A DNA stretch of 64,000 nucleotides from Alkanindiges illinoisensis (GTDB lineage: Bacteria; Pseudomonadota; Gammaproteobacteria; Pseudomonadales; Moraxellaceae): NCBI RefSeq assembly GCF_004377485.1, contig NZ_SNTY01000005.1, forward strand, positions 1-64,000, given 5' to 3'. A program made the translations under genes and the position numbers. Shown here in pieces: positions 19,341 to 29,769 of the stretch (positions within the stretch are counted from its first letter, which is position 1; each line of letters begins with the position of its first letter). The notes under the pieces were generated by a model. It was not told the DNA's origin. It saw only the letters and a program-made list of their open reading frames with translations, and did not search any database.

Positions 19341-19796
19341 ATGACTAGAACAAACCTGAATTTAATAAACCTTTCCTGGGTTAAAACAATGGCATTTGTA
19401 GTGTTGTGCACTGGCGGTATTACCTTTGCAAATGCAGCACCGGCCAGCAATGCAGCAAGCCATACAGCCAGTAAAGGCGATAAGGTTGAGTTTAAAAGCT
19501 CATTACCTGTCACTCAAGAAGAAATTGCCGCAGTCGATGTTCTAGGGGAAATTTGTCCCAAATTAATTGGCAACAATAAAAAATTTGATGCTGGTTATGA
19601 GCGACTGCTTAAAGACCTGATGCCGAATATTGATCAGCCCGTGCTGGCCCTAAAAGCCCTGGCAGACGATGCTGAATATCAGGGCAAGCTAAAGGAAGCA
19701 CGTGAAGATGCTAATCGTGCCAGTGTGCAGGATAATCGTGAAGTTTGCCAAGATATCCTGAATTATCCGGCAAATAGCAAGAAAACTAAAAAATAA
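19341..19796 (+). CDS. Small secreted protein, Moraxellaceae-type family (MCR_0457-like)
   Basis: A 151-residue protein with a signal peptide (hydrophobic core MAFVVLCTGGITFANA, cleavage likely near ANAAPA). The mature part is Lys/Glu/Asp-rich and helical, with two cysteines (GEICPK and REVCQD) that could form a disulphide, and ends in a basic KKTKK. I recall a Moraxellaceae family named MCR_0457 with these features; no function is known. It sits 98 bp before a D-Ala-D-Ala carboxypeptidase, hinting at an envelope role. Confidence 0.65.
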   Translation: MTRTNLNLINLSWVKTMAFVVLCTGGITFANAAPASNAASHTASKGDKVEFKSSLPVTQEEIAAVDVLGEICPKLIGNNKKFDAGYERLLKDLMPNIDQPVLALKALADDAEYQGKLKEAREDANRASVQDNREVCQDILNYPANSKKTKK

Positions 19797-19894
19797 TTTT
19801 TTTGCATTGTCTGGGCAATCATGCTTGGTTGCTCAGGCTTCATGGCTTAGAATCTCCGGCTTATGTTTATTTTGCTAAAATGGAAATTCTAGCC

Positions 19895-21052
19895 ATGTCT
19901 AGCCTACGCGCCTTAGCTGTTGCTGCTGTGTTTACTGGTTTTACAATTAATGCACATGCTGTGACAGCATTACCTCTTCCTCCTACCCTTGATAATAAAG
20001 CATACGTACTCGTAGACTATGACACAGGCCAGGTTTTGGCGGGTTCTAATGAAAATGCAGAGTTGCCTCCTGCATCCATGACCAAAATGCTGACCAGTTT
20101 TATTATTGAAAAGCGCCTGATGTCTGGTCAGCTCAAAGAAACTGACATGGTACGCATGAATGAATCCGCATGGTGTCGTGGCAGTAGTTCAGAATCCTGT
20201 ATGTATGTACCGCTCAATGGTTCAGCCAGTGTCATTGACATGCTGCGCGGCATTATTATCCAGTCTGGTAATGATGCCTCCAAAGCGATGGCTGAGCATA
20301 TTGCTGGCAATGAAGGCGCTTTTGCCGAGATGATGAATCAGGAAGCCAAGCAGCTGGGCATGAATCATAGTCATTTTATGAATGCAACTGGTATGCCTAT
20401 GGATGGTCATTATTCATCGGCACTGGACATGGCTATTCTGGCACGTAACATTATTAAGGATAGTGCCAAATATTATCCAATTTACTCTGAAAAAGAATTT
20501 ACCTACAACGGGATCAAGCAAGGCAATCGTAATGCTCTGCTATATACCGATCCTAGCGTGGATGGTTTAAAAACGGGTCACACGGATGCAGCAGGTTACT
20601 GTCTGGTTGCTTCCAGTAAGCGTGGTCCGATGCGCCTGATTGCCGTGGTCATGGGTACACCCAGCATGGATGAACGTGCTAGCCAGACCCGTGCCATTTT
20701 AAACTGGGGCTTTAGCAATTTTGAAAATACCACGCTGCGTCCAGCAGGTCAGTCGCTGGCCACTACACCGGTATGGTTTGGCCAAACAGACAAGGTATCT
20801 GTAGGTCTGGCAGAAAATATGGCGGTAACCCTGCCACGTGGTCAGGCTGCCAATATTAAAACCCAGCTGGTCATTAACCCTGATTTGAAAGCCCCGATCC
20901 AGAAAGGTCAGGTTATTGGTAAAGTGGTTGCCAATCTTGATGGTAAAATGCTGACTGAAAAACCATTGGTTGCTCTGGAAGCCGTAGAAGAGGCAAGCTT
21001 TTTCGCCCGCATGATTGACCATATCAAGATTTTCTTTAGCAAGTTTTTTTAA
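19895..21052 (+). CDS. dacC: D-alanyl-D-alanine carboxypeptidase (PBP5/6 class)
   Basis: A 385-residue penicillin-binding protein trimming the terminal D-Ala of peptidoglycan stem peptides. It has a signal peptide, the SxxK motif in PPASMTKML, SGN in IQSGNDASK, KTG in DGLKTGHTD, the beta-rich PBP5 C-terminal domain and a final amphipathic helix (ARMIDHIKIFFSKFF) for membrane attachment. The frame opens 31 codons earlier, but MSSLRALAVAAVF gives a clean signal peptide. dacC versus dacA naming is uncertain. Confidence 0.92.
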   Translation: MSSLRALAVAAVFTGFTINAHAVTALPLPPTLDNKAYVLVDYDTGQVLAGSNENAELPPASMTKMLTSFIIEKRLMSGQLKETDMVRMNESAWCRGSSSESCMYVPLNGSASVIDMLRGIIIQSGNDASKAMAEHIAGNEGAFAEMMNQEAKQLGMNHSHFMNATGMPMDGHYSSALDMAILARNIIKDSAKYYPIYSEKEFTYNGIKQGNRNALLYTDPSVDGLKTGHTDAAGYCLVASSKRGPMRLIAVVMGTPSMDERASQTRAILNWGFSNFENTTLRPAGQSLATTPVWFGQTDKVSVGLAENMAVTLPRGQAANIKTQLVINPDLKAPIQKGQVIGKVVANLDGKMLTEKPLVALEAVEEASFFARMIDHIKIFFSKFF

Positions 21053-21076
21053 TTGAGCGTTGATACATTGCTAATG

Positions 21077-21110
21077 AAAGCCGGATTAAATGTCCGGCTT
21101 TTATTTTTTA
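21077..21110 (+). terminator. Terminator after the carboxypeptidase gene
   Basis: Stem AAAGCCGGA/TCCGGCTTT followed by a T-rich run. Confidence 0.9.
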
Positions 21111-21177
21111 CCTTCATTGCCCAAAACTGGCAACTTTCGTATCATACTCACTTTATTGTCTAAATGTGATTTCGCCT

Positions 21178-21663
21178 ATGTCCTGGATGCCTCATGTGAC
21201 GGTTGCCACCATTGTGCAGGATGAGCAATGTTTCCTGTTTGTGGAAGAACAAAGCCTGTCTGTCAGTCATCTGGTGATTAACCAGCCTGCCGGTCATGTG
21301 GAAGCCAATGAAACCCTCATTGAAGCAGCTATTCGTGAAACGCTGGAAGAAACAGGCTGGATTGTTGAAATTACAGGCCTGCTGGGCATTTATACCTATA
21401 CACCGCCAGCCGATCCGGACTGTACCTATTACCGGTTTTGTTTTCTGGCCAAAGCCCTGTCACATGATGCCAGCCGTCCACTCGATACCGGCATTGAACG
21501 GGCCACCTGGATGACGCTCGAACAGCTTGAGCAAACAGCCCGCGCGCGTAGTCCGCTCGTCACTCGCTGTGTACAGGATGCGTTGCAGGGCAAGCACTAT
21601 CCACTGGATATTATTTTTGAACAGCCTTTATTTAATGCTTCACCTGATCTGCTCAATGCTTGA
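21178..21663 (+). CDS. nudJ: NUDIX hydrolase NudJ-like
   Basis: A 161-residue NUDIX protein with a full signature at about residues 38-60: Gly-x5-Glu-x7-Arg-Glu then Glu-Glu-x-Gly (GHVEANE, REtlEETGW). In E. coli NudJ acts on thiamin pyrophosphate and nucleoside di/triphosphates. Position directly upstream of mnmA matches the E. coli order nudJ-mnmA-hflD-purB. An upstream GTG at 21166 is a less likely start than the ATG at 21178. Confidence 0.88.
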   Translation: MSWMPHVTVATIVQDEQCFLFVEEQSLSVSHLVINQPAGHVEANETLIEAAIRETLEETGWIVEITGLLGIYTYTPPADPDCTYYRFCFLAKALSHDASRPLDTGIERATWMTLEQLEQTARARSPLVTRCVQDALQGKHYPLDIIFEQPLFNASPDLLNA

Positions 21664-21764
21664 GAAAAGACATTCTGCCATATGAGCATTTGGTTCAATG
21701 CAGGTTTTCAAGTAATAGACAATGCACGGCAACAGCCAGTCTTAAATTTTAAAAAGGTTTACTG

Positions 21765-22955
21765 ATGAGTAACTATGTCATTGTAGGCATGTCAGGCGGT
21801 GTGGATTCATCGGTATCTGCGGCATTACTGCTGGAACAGGGCTATCAGGTTGAAGGCCTGTTCATGAAAAACTGGGAAGATGACGACGGCACCGAGTATT
21901 GTACGGCCATGCGTGATCTGGCTGATGCGCAAAGTGTCTGTGACCGTCTGGGTATTCCCTTGCGTACTGCCAATTTTTCCATGGAATACTGGGACCGTGT
22001 GTTTGAGCATTTTTTAAAGGAATACTCGGCAGGCCGTACACCCAACCCGGATATTTTATGCAATAAGGAAATCAAGTTCCGGGCTTTTCTGGATCATGCC
22101 TTAACACTAGGTGCTGATTTTATTGCAACAGGTCATTATGCACGCCGTGGTGCGGTACAGACCAATAGCCTCGGTGAGCAATATGCGCCGCTATTACGCG
22201 GACTGGACCAAAACAAGGATCAAAGCTATTTTTTACATGCCGTCCACGGCCGTGAAATTGCCAGAACCCTGTTTCCAGTGGGTGAACTTGAAAAGCCACA
22301 GGTTCGTCAAAAAGCCATTGAATTGGGCTTAAGCACCGCCAGTAAAAAAGACTCCACTGGCATTTGCTTTATTGGTGAACGTCGTTTTAAGGACTTTTTA
22401 AAGCAATACCTGCCTGCCCAGCCGGGTGAGATTATTACTGATGCCGGGGAAGTGGTTGGCCGTCATGATGGCCTGATGTATTACACACTGGGGCAACGCG
22501 GTGGTATTGGCATTGGTGGTTTGAAGAATCAGGCAGAAGGAGCATGGTTTGTGCTGGCCAAGGATATGCAGAATAACCAGCTGATTATTGGACAAGGGCA
22601 TGAGCACCCCCTAATGCAAAGTAACATGCTTTGGAGTGAAAGCATTGACTGGGTTGCTGGTGTTGCCAATATTCCACCGCAAGCCCTGGCTTGTACGGCC
22701 AAAACGCGTTATCGCCAGCCCGATCAGCACTGCATGGTTTATCGGGACGATAGTCTACAACCTGGTGGTGTACGGGTTGAATTTAATGATCCCCAACGTG
22801 CAGTGACACCGGGACAATCTGTGGTTTTTTATCAGGATGACGTTTGTCTGGGTGGTGGAATTATTCACCATACCAATGCAGGTACATTAACTTCAGACCA
22901 GCTGCCGATTGCAGCAATCAGTAATATGACAGATGACAGGCTACTTCATGGCTAA
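21765..22955 (+). CDS. mnmA: tRNA-specific 2-thiouridylase MnmA
   Basis: A 396-residue enzyme that adds sulfur to U34 of Lys, Glu and Gln tRNAs. It shows the ATP PP-loop [12 protein letters not shown] at the N-terminus, catalytic Cys in [12 protein letters not shown] and the second Cys in [10 protein letters not shown]. The last codons overlap the hflD start in an ATGGCTAA arrangement, indicating translational coupling. AAGG lies before the ATG. Confidence 0.96.
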   Translation: MSNYVIVGMSGGVDSSVSAALLLEQGYQVEGLFMKNWEDDDGTEYCTAMRDLADAQSVCDRLGIPLRTANFSMEYWDRVFEHFLKEYSAGRTPNPDILCNKEIKFRAFLDHALTLGADFIATGHYARRGAVQTNSLGEQYAPLLRGLDQNKDQSYFLHAVHGREIARTLFPVGELEKPQVRQKAIELGLSTASKKDSTGICFIGERRFKDFLKQYLPAQPGEIITDAGEVVGRHDGLMYYTLGQRGGIGIGGLKNQAEGAWFVLAKDMQNNQLIIGQGHEHPLMQSNMLWSESIDWVAGVANIPPQALACTAKTRYRQPDQHCMVYRDDSLQPGGVRVEFNDPQRAVTPGQSVVFYQDDVCLGGGIIHHTNAGTLTSDQLPIAAISNMTDDRLLHG

Positions 22956-23733
22956 GCAGCGTTTTACCACAGAGGTTCAACAGCATCTTGATGATGCCCT
23001 CACCAATTCAGGTATTACCGAACGGCAGAATCGTCTGCTGGCGCTGGTTGCCCTGTTTCAGGCTGCACAACTCACCTACTCACTGGCGACACAGGGTAAA
23101 AACACCCTGACAGGGCTGTCAAACCAGAGCTTTAATGCCCTGCTACAGGCTAGCCTCAAGATTCATGATAGACAGCCGGACAGCCTGTTTAGCCTTGATC
23201 TGTATGGCAACATGGAAAACCTGAATATTGGCCTGCGCAGTCTGGAAGGTGCTTTAATCCAGCCTTACCAGAATACCCGTTCACGTTTGCCTTTACCGCG
23301 CCAGTATGGTGAAACATTCCGCTATGCCATGGCGCTCATGCAGCTTGAAAAGAAGGTTTATAAAAAGCCTGCGTTTGCCCAGCGCATTACCGGTGAACAG
23401 GCCAACATTAAACAGCGCCTGAGTTTTTTTGACCATAATGTGCAGCATCCCGCAATTTTAGCCAGCCTTGCCAGTTTATATATTGATACTGCCGGCCAGT
23501 TGACGCCGCGCCTATCGGTGCGCGGTAAACCGGAATACCTTAAAAATCAGTCAACCATTGATGCCATCCGCGCTTGTCTGTTCTCAGGCTTGCAGGCCGC
23601 GCATTACTGGCGACAACTGGGTGGTAACCGTTTTCAGCTGGTATTTGGCCGTAAGGCCATGCTGGACGACCTGCGCCATTTGGCACGGATTCGCTATCAG
23701 GCCGCGCCCGGTTTTTATGAACCTGAAGCCTAA
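22948..23733 (+). CDS. hflD: HflD, high-frequency lysogenization protein homolog
   Basis: A 261-residue protein of the HflD family (DUF489), peripheral to the inner membrane; the E. coli version binds phage lambda CII. Its length exceeds E. coli HflD (213) mainly through an N-terminal and a mid-protein extension. Family blocks seen include [17 protein letters not shown] and the [19 protein letters not shown] region near the end. The ATG at 22948 overlaps the mnmA stop. Confidence 0.88.
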   Translation: MAKQRFTTEVQQHLDDALTNSGITERQNRLLALVALFQAAQLTYSLATQGKNTLTGLSNQSFNALLQASLKIHDRQPDSLFSLDLYGNMENLNIGLRSLEGALIQPYQNTRSRLPLPRQYGETFRYAMALMQLEKKVYKKPAFAQRITGEQANIKQRLSFFDHNVQHPAILASLASLYIDTAGQLTPRLSVRGKPEYLKNQSTIDAIRACLFSGLQAAHYWRQLGGNRFQLVFGRKAMLDDLRHLARIRYQAAPGFYEPEA

Positions 23734-23906
23734 AACCATTACATGGTAATTTTTGGATCGACCTTTTAAATCAGGCTTGCCATCAGAATTTGCTGGGTTT
23801 TAATGGATGTTTTGACATAAAATCGCGGCAATTTTAAACCCTACTGTTTGACTGGTTTATCGGCCTCACTTTAATTGATTTATATTGATTCGCTTTTAAT
23901 TTTTAG

Positions 23907-25334
<1,428 letters not shown>

Positions 25335-25404
25335 TTAGCCAGTGTTGCAGTTCATCAATGCAACTGCTTATAGCTGTAGAAGGTGTTGATATTAGGTGGT
25401 AGTT

Positions 25405-25440
25405 ATTAAAAGGGTGAATTGGATTTGCCCTTTTAATTTG
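25405..25440 (+). terminator. Terminator after purB
   Basis: Ten-base stem ATTAAAAGGG/CCCTTTTAAT with a 13-base loop and a T-rich 3' flank. Confidence 0.8.
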
Positions 25441-25603
25441 CTAGCTGTTTTAAATTTACACTAGGATATTAAGTTAGCAAGGTCATCCTTGCCTAAAACA
25501 AGCTTTAAGTCATTACCATGACGGTCGCTTTACCCTAAAACCTTATCGACTTTAAGCACACAGCCTATAAAAAATGGATTACACAACAAAGGAAATCATG
25601 TAA

Positions 25604-26254
25604 ATGTCTTTTTTCAGCCCTTATCGACAATTTCCAAAAACCGGCCCGTGGCATTGGATGTTATTGGCGCTTGTGGTTTTGGCCAGTGTGGTTGCTTCAA
25701 TTCATCCACTGGATTTTAATTCTTATCTATTACATCAAGTGGGCACTGTGCTGGGCCTGGCTGTATTAATGACATTGCAATTACAGCGTAAAGTCAGCAT
25801 TTCAGGCTTTACCCTAGCCGTTTTATTTATACTGCTGCATATCTTAGGTGCACACTATTTATATTCTTACGTCCCTTATAATGACTGGATAAAAGCATGG
25901 TTTGACTTTGACCTGAACGGGCATTTTGGCTGGTCACGCAACATGTATGACCGCCTGATTCACTTTGGCTATGGCCTACTGTTATTTAAGCTATGCCGCG
26001 ATGTATTTTCACTGTGGTTGCCACAGACCAGGTCTTTTAAAATTACCCTGATTGCCATTCAATTTATTATGGCATCCAGTATGGTGTATGAATTGATTGA
26101 ATGGTGGATTGCCATTGGCATGTCGCCAGAAGCAGCTGAAAACTATAATGGTCAGCAGGGCGACATCTGGGATGCACAAAAAGATATGGCGCTTGCCACT
26201 ATAGGTGCCCTGTTTGCCGCGTTTATTCACCGTTTTTATTTATTGTTTAAATAG
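25604..26254 (+). CDS. DUF2238 inner-membrane protein (YjdF-like)
   Basis: A 216-residue membrane protein with about six helices. Conserved DUF2238 blocks are visible: HYLYSYVPYNDW, NMYDRLIHFGYGLL, VYELIEWW and QGDIWDAQKDMALATIGA. The Arg/His/Glu/Asp residues buried in these helices are typical of the family. Function is unknown. It precedes roxA by 14 bp on the same strand. Confidence 0.85.
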   Translation: MSFFSPYRQFPKTGPWHWMLLALVVLASVVASIHPLDFNSYLLHQVGTVLGLAVLMTLQLQRKVSISGFTLAVLFILLHILGAHYLYSYVPYNDWIKAWFDFDLNGHFGWSRNMYDRLIHFGYGLLLFKLCRDVFSLWLPQTRSFKITLIAIQFIMASSMVYELIEWWIAIGMSPEAAENYNGQQGDIWDAQKDMALATIGALFAAFIHRFYLLFK

Positions 26255-26268
26255 GAAGATGCAGGAAA

Positions 26269-27441
26269 ATGCAAAATCTACAGGTACTGGGAGGCATTAG
26301 TGCAGCCGAATTTTTTGCTGAATACTGGCAAAAAAAACCGTTGCTGGTCAAAAATGCACTGCCAGATGTCAAGGGCTTACTGGTACCAAATGATATTCTT
26401 GAACTGGCACAGGAAGAGGGTGTTACCGCCCGCTTGCTGACCCAGCAAGGCGCCAGTAACGAGCAATGGAAGGTCAAAAATTCTCCATTGAACGCCAAGG
26501 ACTTTAAAAAACTCCCGCCGTTATGGACCTTGCTGGTGCAGGCACTGGATCACTTTTCACCGGAAGTTGCCCAGCTTTGGCAGCATTTTGATTTTATTCC
26601 ACAGTGGCGTCGCGATGACATTATGGTGTCCTATGCGCCCAAAGGTGGTTCAGTAGGCCGTCATTATGACCAGTATGATGTGTTTCTGGTACAAGCTTAC
26701 GGCAAACGCCGCTGGCAACTGGGCCAGTATTGCACGCCTGATTGCGAGCTAATCCCTAACCAGCCGCTGCGCCTGTTGCCCGATATGGACGTACATTTTG
26801 ATGAAATCCTTGAACCTGGGGACTTGCTATATGTACCGCCCACCCTGTCACATTATGGCGTGGCCGAAGACAACTGCCTGACCCTGTCATTTGGTTTCCG
26901 GATGCCGGATAGCACCCAATTGCTGGATCAGTTTACTGATCATCTGCTCAGTAAGCCCGATACCCAGATTCCGGTTGCTGACCTGGCTGCGCGTTCTATT
27001 CAGTCTGCGGGCGAAGTCAGCCCAACTGACCTGGCCATGTTAAAGCAGCAGGTTATTCAGTTACTGCAACATACCAGTTATTTTGACGAAGCAGCGCTGA
27101 GCTTGCTCACAGAAACCAAATACCCTGACAGCCTGCCGGAGAATGAATCTCTCAGCCCTGAAGAACTCAAGGAATTACTTGAGGAAGGCGCAATCATTCA
27201 GCGTGAACCTGCCACACGGCTACTGTATCGCCATACTGAACAGGCGCAACTGGAATTCTGGGCTCAAGGTGAAAAACTGGATGTTCCTGCTGCGCTTACA
27301 CCCATCTTAAAACGGCTGGCAGATGGTGAACCTCTTAACTTGCAATCCCTGGATCTGCAATCTGTGGAAGCTGATCAGCTCTTGGCCATGTTTTGCGATT
27401 TATACGAAGATGCCATTGTGCTGGTTTATATTCCCGAATAA
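26269..27441 (+). CDS. roxA: 50S ribosomal protein uL16 arginine 3-hydroxylase (RoxA/YcfD)
   Basis: A 390-residue JmjC/cupin Fe(II)/2-oxoglutarate oxygenase. The iron triad begins HxD in VGRHYDQYDVFLVQ (about residues 127-129) with the distal His in PTLSHYGVAEDN; winged-helix-like C-terminal domain from about residue 275. YcfD hydroxylates an arginine of ribosomal protein L16. In E. coli ycfD also lies close to purB, so proximity here is conserved. Confidence 0.92.
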   Translation: MQNLQVLGGISAAEFFAEYWQKKPLLVKNALPDVKGLLVPNDILELAQEEGVTARLLTQQGASNEQWKVKNSPLNAKDFKKLPPLWTLLVQALDHFSPEVAQLWQHFDFIPQWRRDDIMVSYAPKGGSVGRHYDQYDVFLVQAYGKRRWQLGQYCTPDCELIPNQPLRLLPDMDVHFDEILEPGDLLYVPPTLSHYGVAEDNCLTLSFGFRMPDSTQLLDQFTDHLLSKPDTQIPVADLAARSIQSAGEVSPTDLAMLKQQVIQLLQHTSYFDEAALSLLTETKYPDSLPENESLSPEELKELLEEGAIIQREPATRLLYRHTEQAQLEFWAQGEKLDVPAALTPILKRLADGEPLNLQSLDLQSVEADQLLAMFCDLYEDAIVLVYIPE

Positions 27442-27537
27442 GGTTTTAGTACAATTGTGAGCAATAAATCTGGCACTTTATTGCTACAGTTTAAGGATCA
27501 AACCTATAGCGTTGGAATAGCCAGCAGGAGAATTGCA

Positions 27538-28248
27538 ATGCATGACGCCAGTTCTACGCCGCCTGAGCAAAGCATTGGTACCAATGACCCGGCTGGTGAG
27601 TTGAATGATGGTATAGACTATGTTCCTGTTCGGGTGCAGGCTGATGCAAACGCCGCGCGTGTGGTAAAGGTTGAGAACCCGGAAACGCTTAAGCAAAGTA
27701 AGCACTCTGCTAATTCATCCACTCAAAAGGCTGATGAAGATTCTACTGGCGAAGAACAATTACCAGATCAACGGGTGGCTATTGCAGGTAAGGATGTTCT
27801 TCAGCAAGCAATAGTCAAACTGCTTGGTCTGGCCCGGCGGGAAGTCTTGATTGTGCTGCCATCCATGCACGAATTATTTGATGATGCGCGAATTGGCCAG
27901 GGTTTGCTGGATTTCATCAAGCCTTCTCCCAGGCGTGAGGTATTAATGCTGCTTAATAGCCTTGCTGACCAGCAGGCTACTACCCATCAATTGATTAAAC
28001 TGGCTCAGCGCATTTCCAGCCGGATACAGCTTAAACAGGCCAGCAGCCTGCTGGAACCGCCAGTGATGGAATCAGATTATCTGGTGGTAATAGACAGGAG
28101 TCACATTTTGCGTATTGATGATATTGATAAATATTCTGGCTGGTTTGATGTCAACTTTGCCAGTCGTGCGCAAAAATACGCTGGTAGCCTTTTACAGCAA
28201 TGGCCCAAGGCTAGGGAAATTACTGAATTTCGCCAGTTTAGTCTTTAG
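27538..28248 (+). CDS. Conserved protein of unknown function, PLD/DUF7931-like
   Basis: A 236-residue protein with a disordered acidic N-terminus (to about residue 85) and a folded alpha/beta C-terminal half (DVLQQAIVKLLGLARREVLIVLP through GWFDVNFASRAQKYAGSLL). The pattern resembles a degenerate phospholipase-D-like or DUF7931 domain found downstream of roxA in pseudomonads; no catalytic HKD is present. A GTG at 27457 is in frame, but the ATG here follows a strong AGGAG. Cytosolic; probably co-transcribed with roxA. Confidence 0.6.
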   Translation: MHDASSTPPEQSIGTNDPAGELNDGIDYVPVRVQADANAARVVKVENPETLKQSKHSANSSTQKADEDSTGEEQLPDQRVAIAGKDVLQQAIVKLLGLARREVLIVLPSMHELFDDARIGQGLLDFIKPSPRREVLMLLNSLADQQATTHQLIKLAQRISSRIQLKQASSLLEPPVMESDYLVVIDRSHILRIDDIDKYSGWFDVNFASRAQKYAGSLLQQWPKAREITEFRQFSL

Positions 28249-28275
28249 TTTTTGTTCGATCTGTACTGGTTAAAA

Positions 28276-28316
28276 ATATAAAAAGATAGCACAGTCAATG
28301 TAATATCTTTTTATAT
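28276..28316. terminator. Bidirectional terminator
   Basis: Perfect 13-base inverted repeat (ATATAAAAAGATA / TATCTTTTTATAT, 15-base loop) between two converging genes. Confidence 0.8.
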
Positions 28317-28336
28317 GAAAAATAATTAGTAAAGTT

Positions 28337-29338
28337 TTAAAAGTTACGATTATCGTTGGCATTAAATGCTTTATGTAAATTACTCACTGCAAATTCTACA
28401 GCCTCCTTAGCCTTTCCTACTGCGCCGCCTAGACCAAAGAACTCATGGGTTACCCCAGCATAACGCCGGGTGCTCACCTGCACACCTGCATCTGCCAGAC
28501 GCTGGGCATAGGCTTCCCCTTCATCCCGTAATGGATCAAGCTCAGCAGTAATTACAATAGCGGGTGGCAAGCCGGTGAGATCAGGGGCACGCAGCGGTGA
28601 GGCATAAACATGCTCCCCTTCACTCATGGTATTGAGATAGTGTTCCCAGAACCATTTCATCATGGCAGCATTGAGCGGTTTGGCTTCGGCTTGCTCGGTA
28701 TAGGATGGGGAATTCATCTGGCTATCTGTCACAGGATAAACCAGTAATTGTGCCACCGGCAGCAGGCCACCTTCATCCTTGGCACGCAAGCAGGCTACCG
28801 TGGCCAGATTACCACCGGCACTTTCGCCAGCCACCGCTACCCGCAGCGGATCGCCATTTAAGGCTGACGCATTTTCCAGCACCCATTGCAGTGCTGCATA
28901 AGCATCATCCGTTGCTGCCGGGAACTTATATTCGGGTGCTTGTCGATAGGCAACCGATACCACAATGCTATCTGCTGTATTGCATAAGCAACGACAGGTT
29001 GGCTCATAGACATCCAGATTTGCAATAACCCAGCCACCGCCATGAAAATAGACAATTACTGGAAATGGTCCATCACCCTCTGGGGTAAATACGCGAGCCA
29101 GTAGTTCGCCGCTGTCTGCTGGAATTAAAATATGGTCAATGCGTCCTACAGGCTCTGGCAAGCTCGGCATCAACAGATTCTTGGAACGAATCAAGGCACT
29201 GTCTGCCGACATTTCCTCTACCGCATTTTTTAAGGTCGGGTTATTTCGCGCATTTTCTGGAGATAATTTTTCAATGGGTGGTGCATTAAATTGAGCAAAT
29301 TGATCAAGTACAGTCTGCATTTGTGAATCAGTGGTCAT
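28337..29338 (-). CDS. Alpha/beta hydrolase, HSL-type esterase
   Basis: A 333-residue hormone-sensitive-lipase-family esterase. It shows the oxyanion-hole HGGGW (about residue 101), nucleophile GESAGG (about 171-176), and catalytic Asp and His in ELDPLRDEG and GVTHEFFGLG. The ~75-residue N-terminal cap is normal for the family. It has no signal peptide and is expected to hydrolyse short-chain acyl esters in the cytoplasm. It stands alone between a terminator and a repeat-bearing intergenic region. Confidence 0.9.
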   Translation of the reverse strand: MTTDSQMQTVLDQFAQFNAPPIEKLSPENARNNPTLKNAVEEMSADSALIRSKNLLMPSLPEPVGRIDHILIPADSGELLARVFTPEGDGPFPVIVYFHGGGWVIANLDVYEPTCRCLCNTADSIVVSVAYRQAPEYKFPAATDDAYAALQWVLENASALNGDPLRVAVAGESAGGNLATVACLRAKDEGGLLPVAQLLVYPVTDSQMNSPSYTEQAEAKPLNAAMMKWFWEHYLNTMSEGEHVYASPLRAPDLTGLPPAIVITAELDPLRDEGEAYAQRLADAGVQVSTRRYAGVTHEFFGLGGAVGKAKEAVEFAVSNLHKAFNANDNRNF

Positions 29339-29617
29339 GTGTTGTAGATCCAGTTTTTATAAGAGTATTGATCCTAAAAGTTTTTTTTCTTGATCCTGTA
29401 TAAGAACCTTAAGGGATGTGACAAAGTACCCAAGTGCTTTGCCACTTATTCCTCAATCTATTCACGCTTAAATCATTTATTTATAATTACTTTTTAAAGA
29501 TAAATTATTTTAATTTAATATTGGGTTTTGTTGAGGCTGCTATAAACAATTACTTAACTTTGCTTAAAATTACATCAGCTTGCTTAAATAATATGTGATT
29601 GCATATTGCTTTATAGA

Positions 29618-29735
29618 TTAGGTCTCTTGCATAAGTCTGGTTTCGACAAGCTCAACCAACGCTGCCTTAGCCTGTCGAAGGCAAGTTGGTACAACTTATG
29701 AAAGAAGTCTATTAAAAAGTCAGCGCAAACCTGAT
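29618..29735. repeat. MITE/REP-like palindromic segment
   Basis: Within the 431-bp gap 29339-29769. An imperfect inverted repeat (TCTCTTGCATAAGT at 29623-29636 against ACTTATGAAAGAAG at 29695-29708) flanks an inner inverted pair (TTCGACAAGCTC and GCCTGTCGAAGGC). The inner TTCGACA/TGTCGAA core recurs at 41416-41540. A further AGAGACTATGCAA lies at about 29737-29749. This looks like a small non-autonomous element or IS remnant; no transposase is present. The rest of the gap is AT-rich with no gene. Confidence 0.45.
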
Positions 29736-29769
29736 AAGAGACTATGCAATTTTGCGCGATGATGCAATT

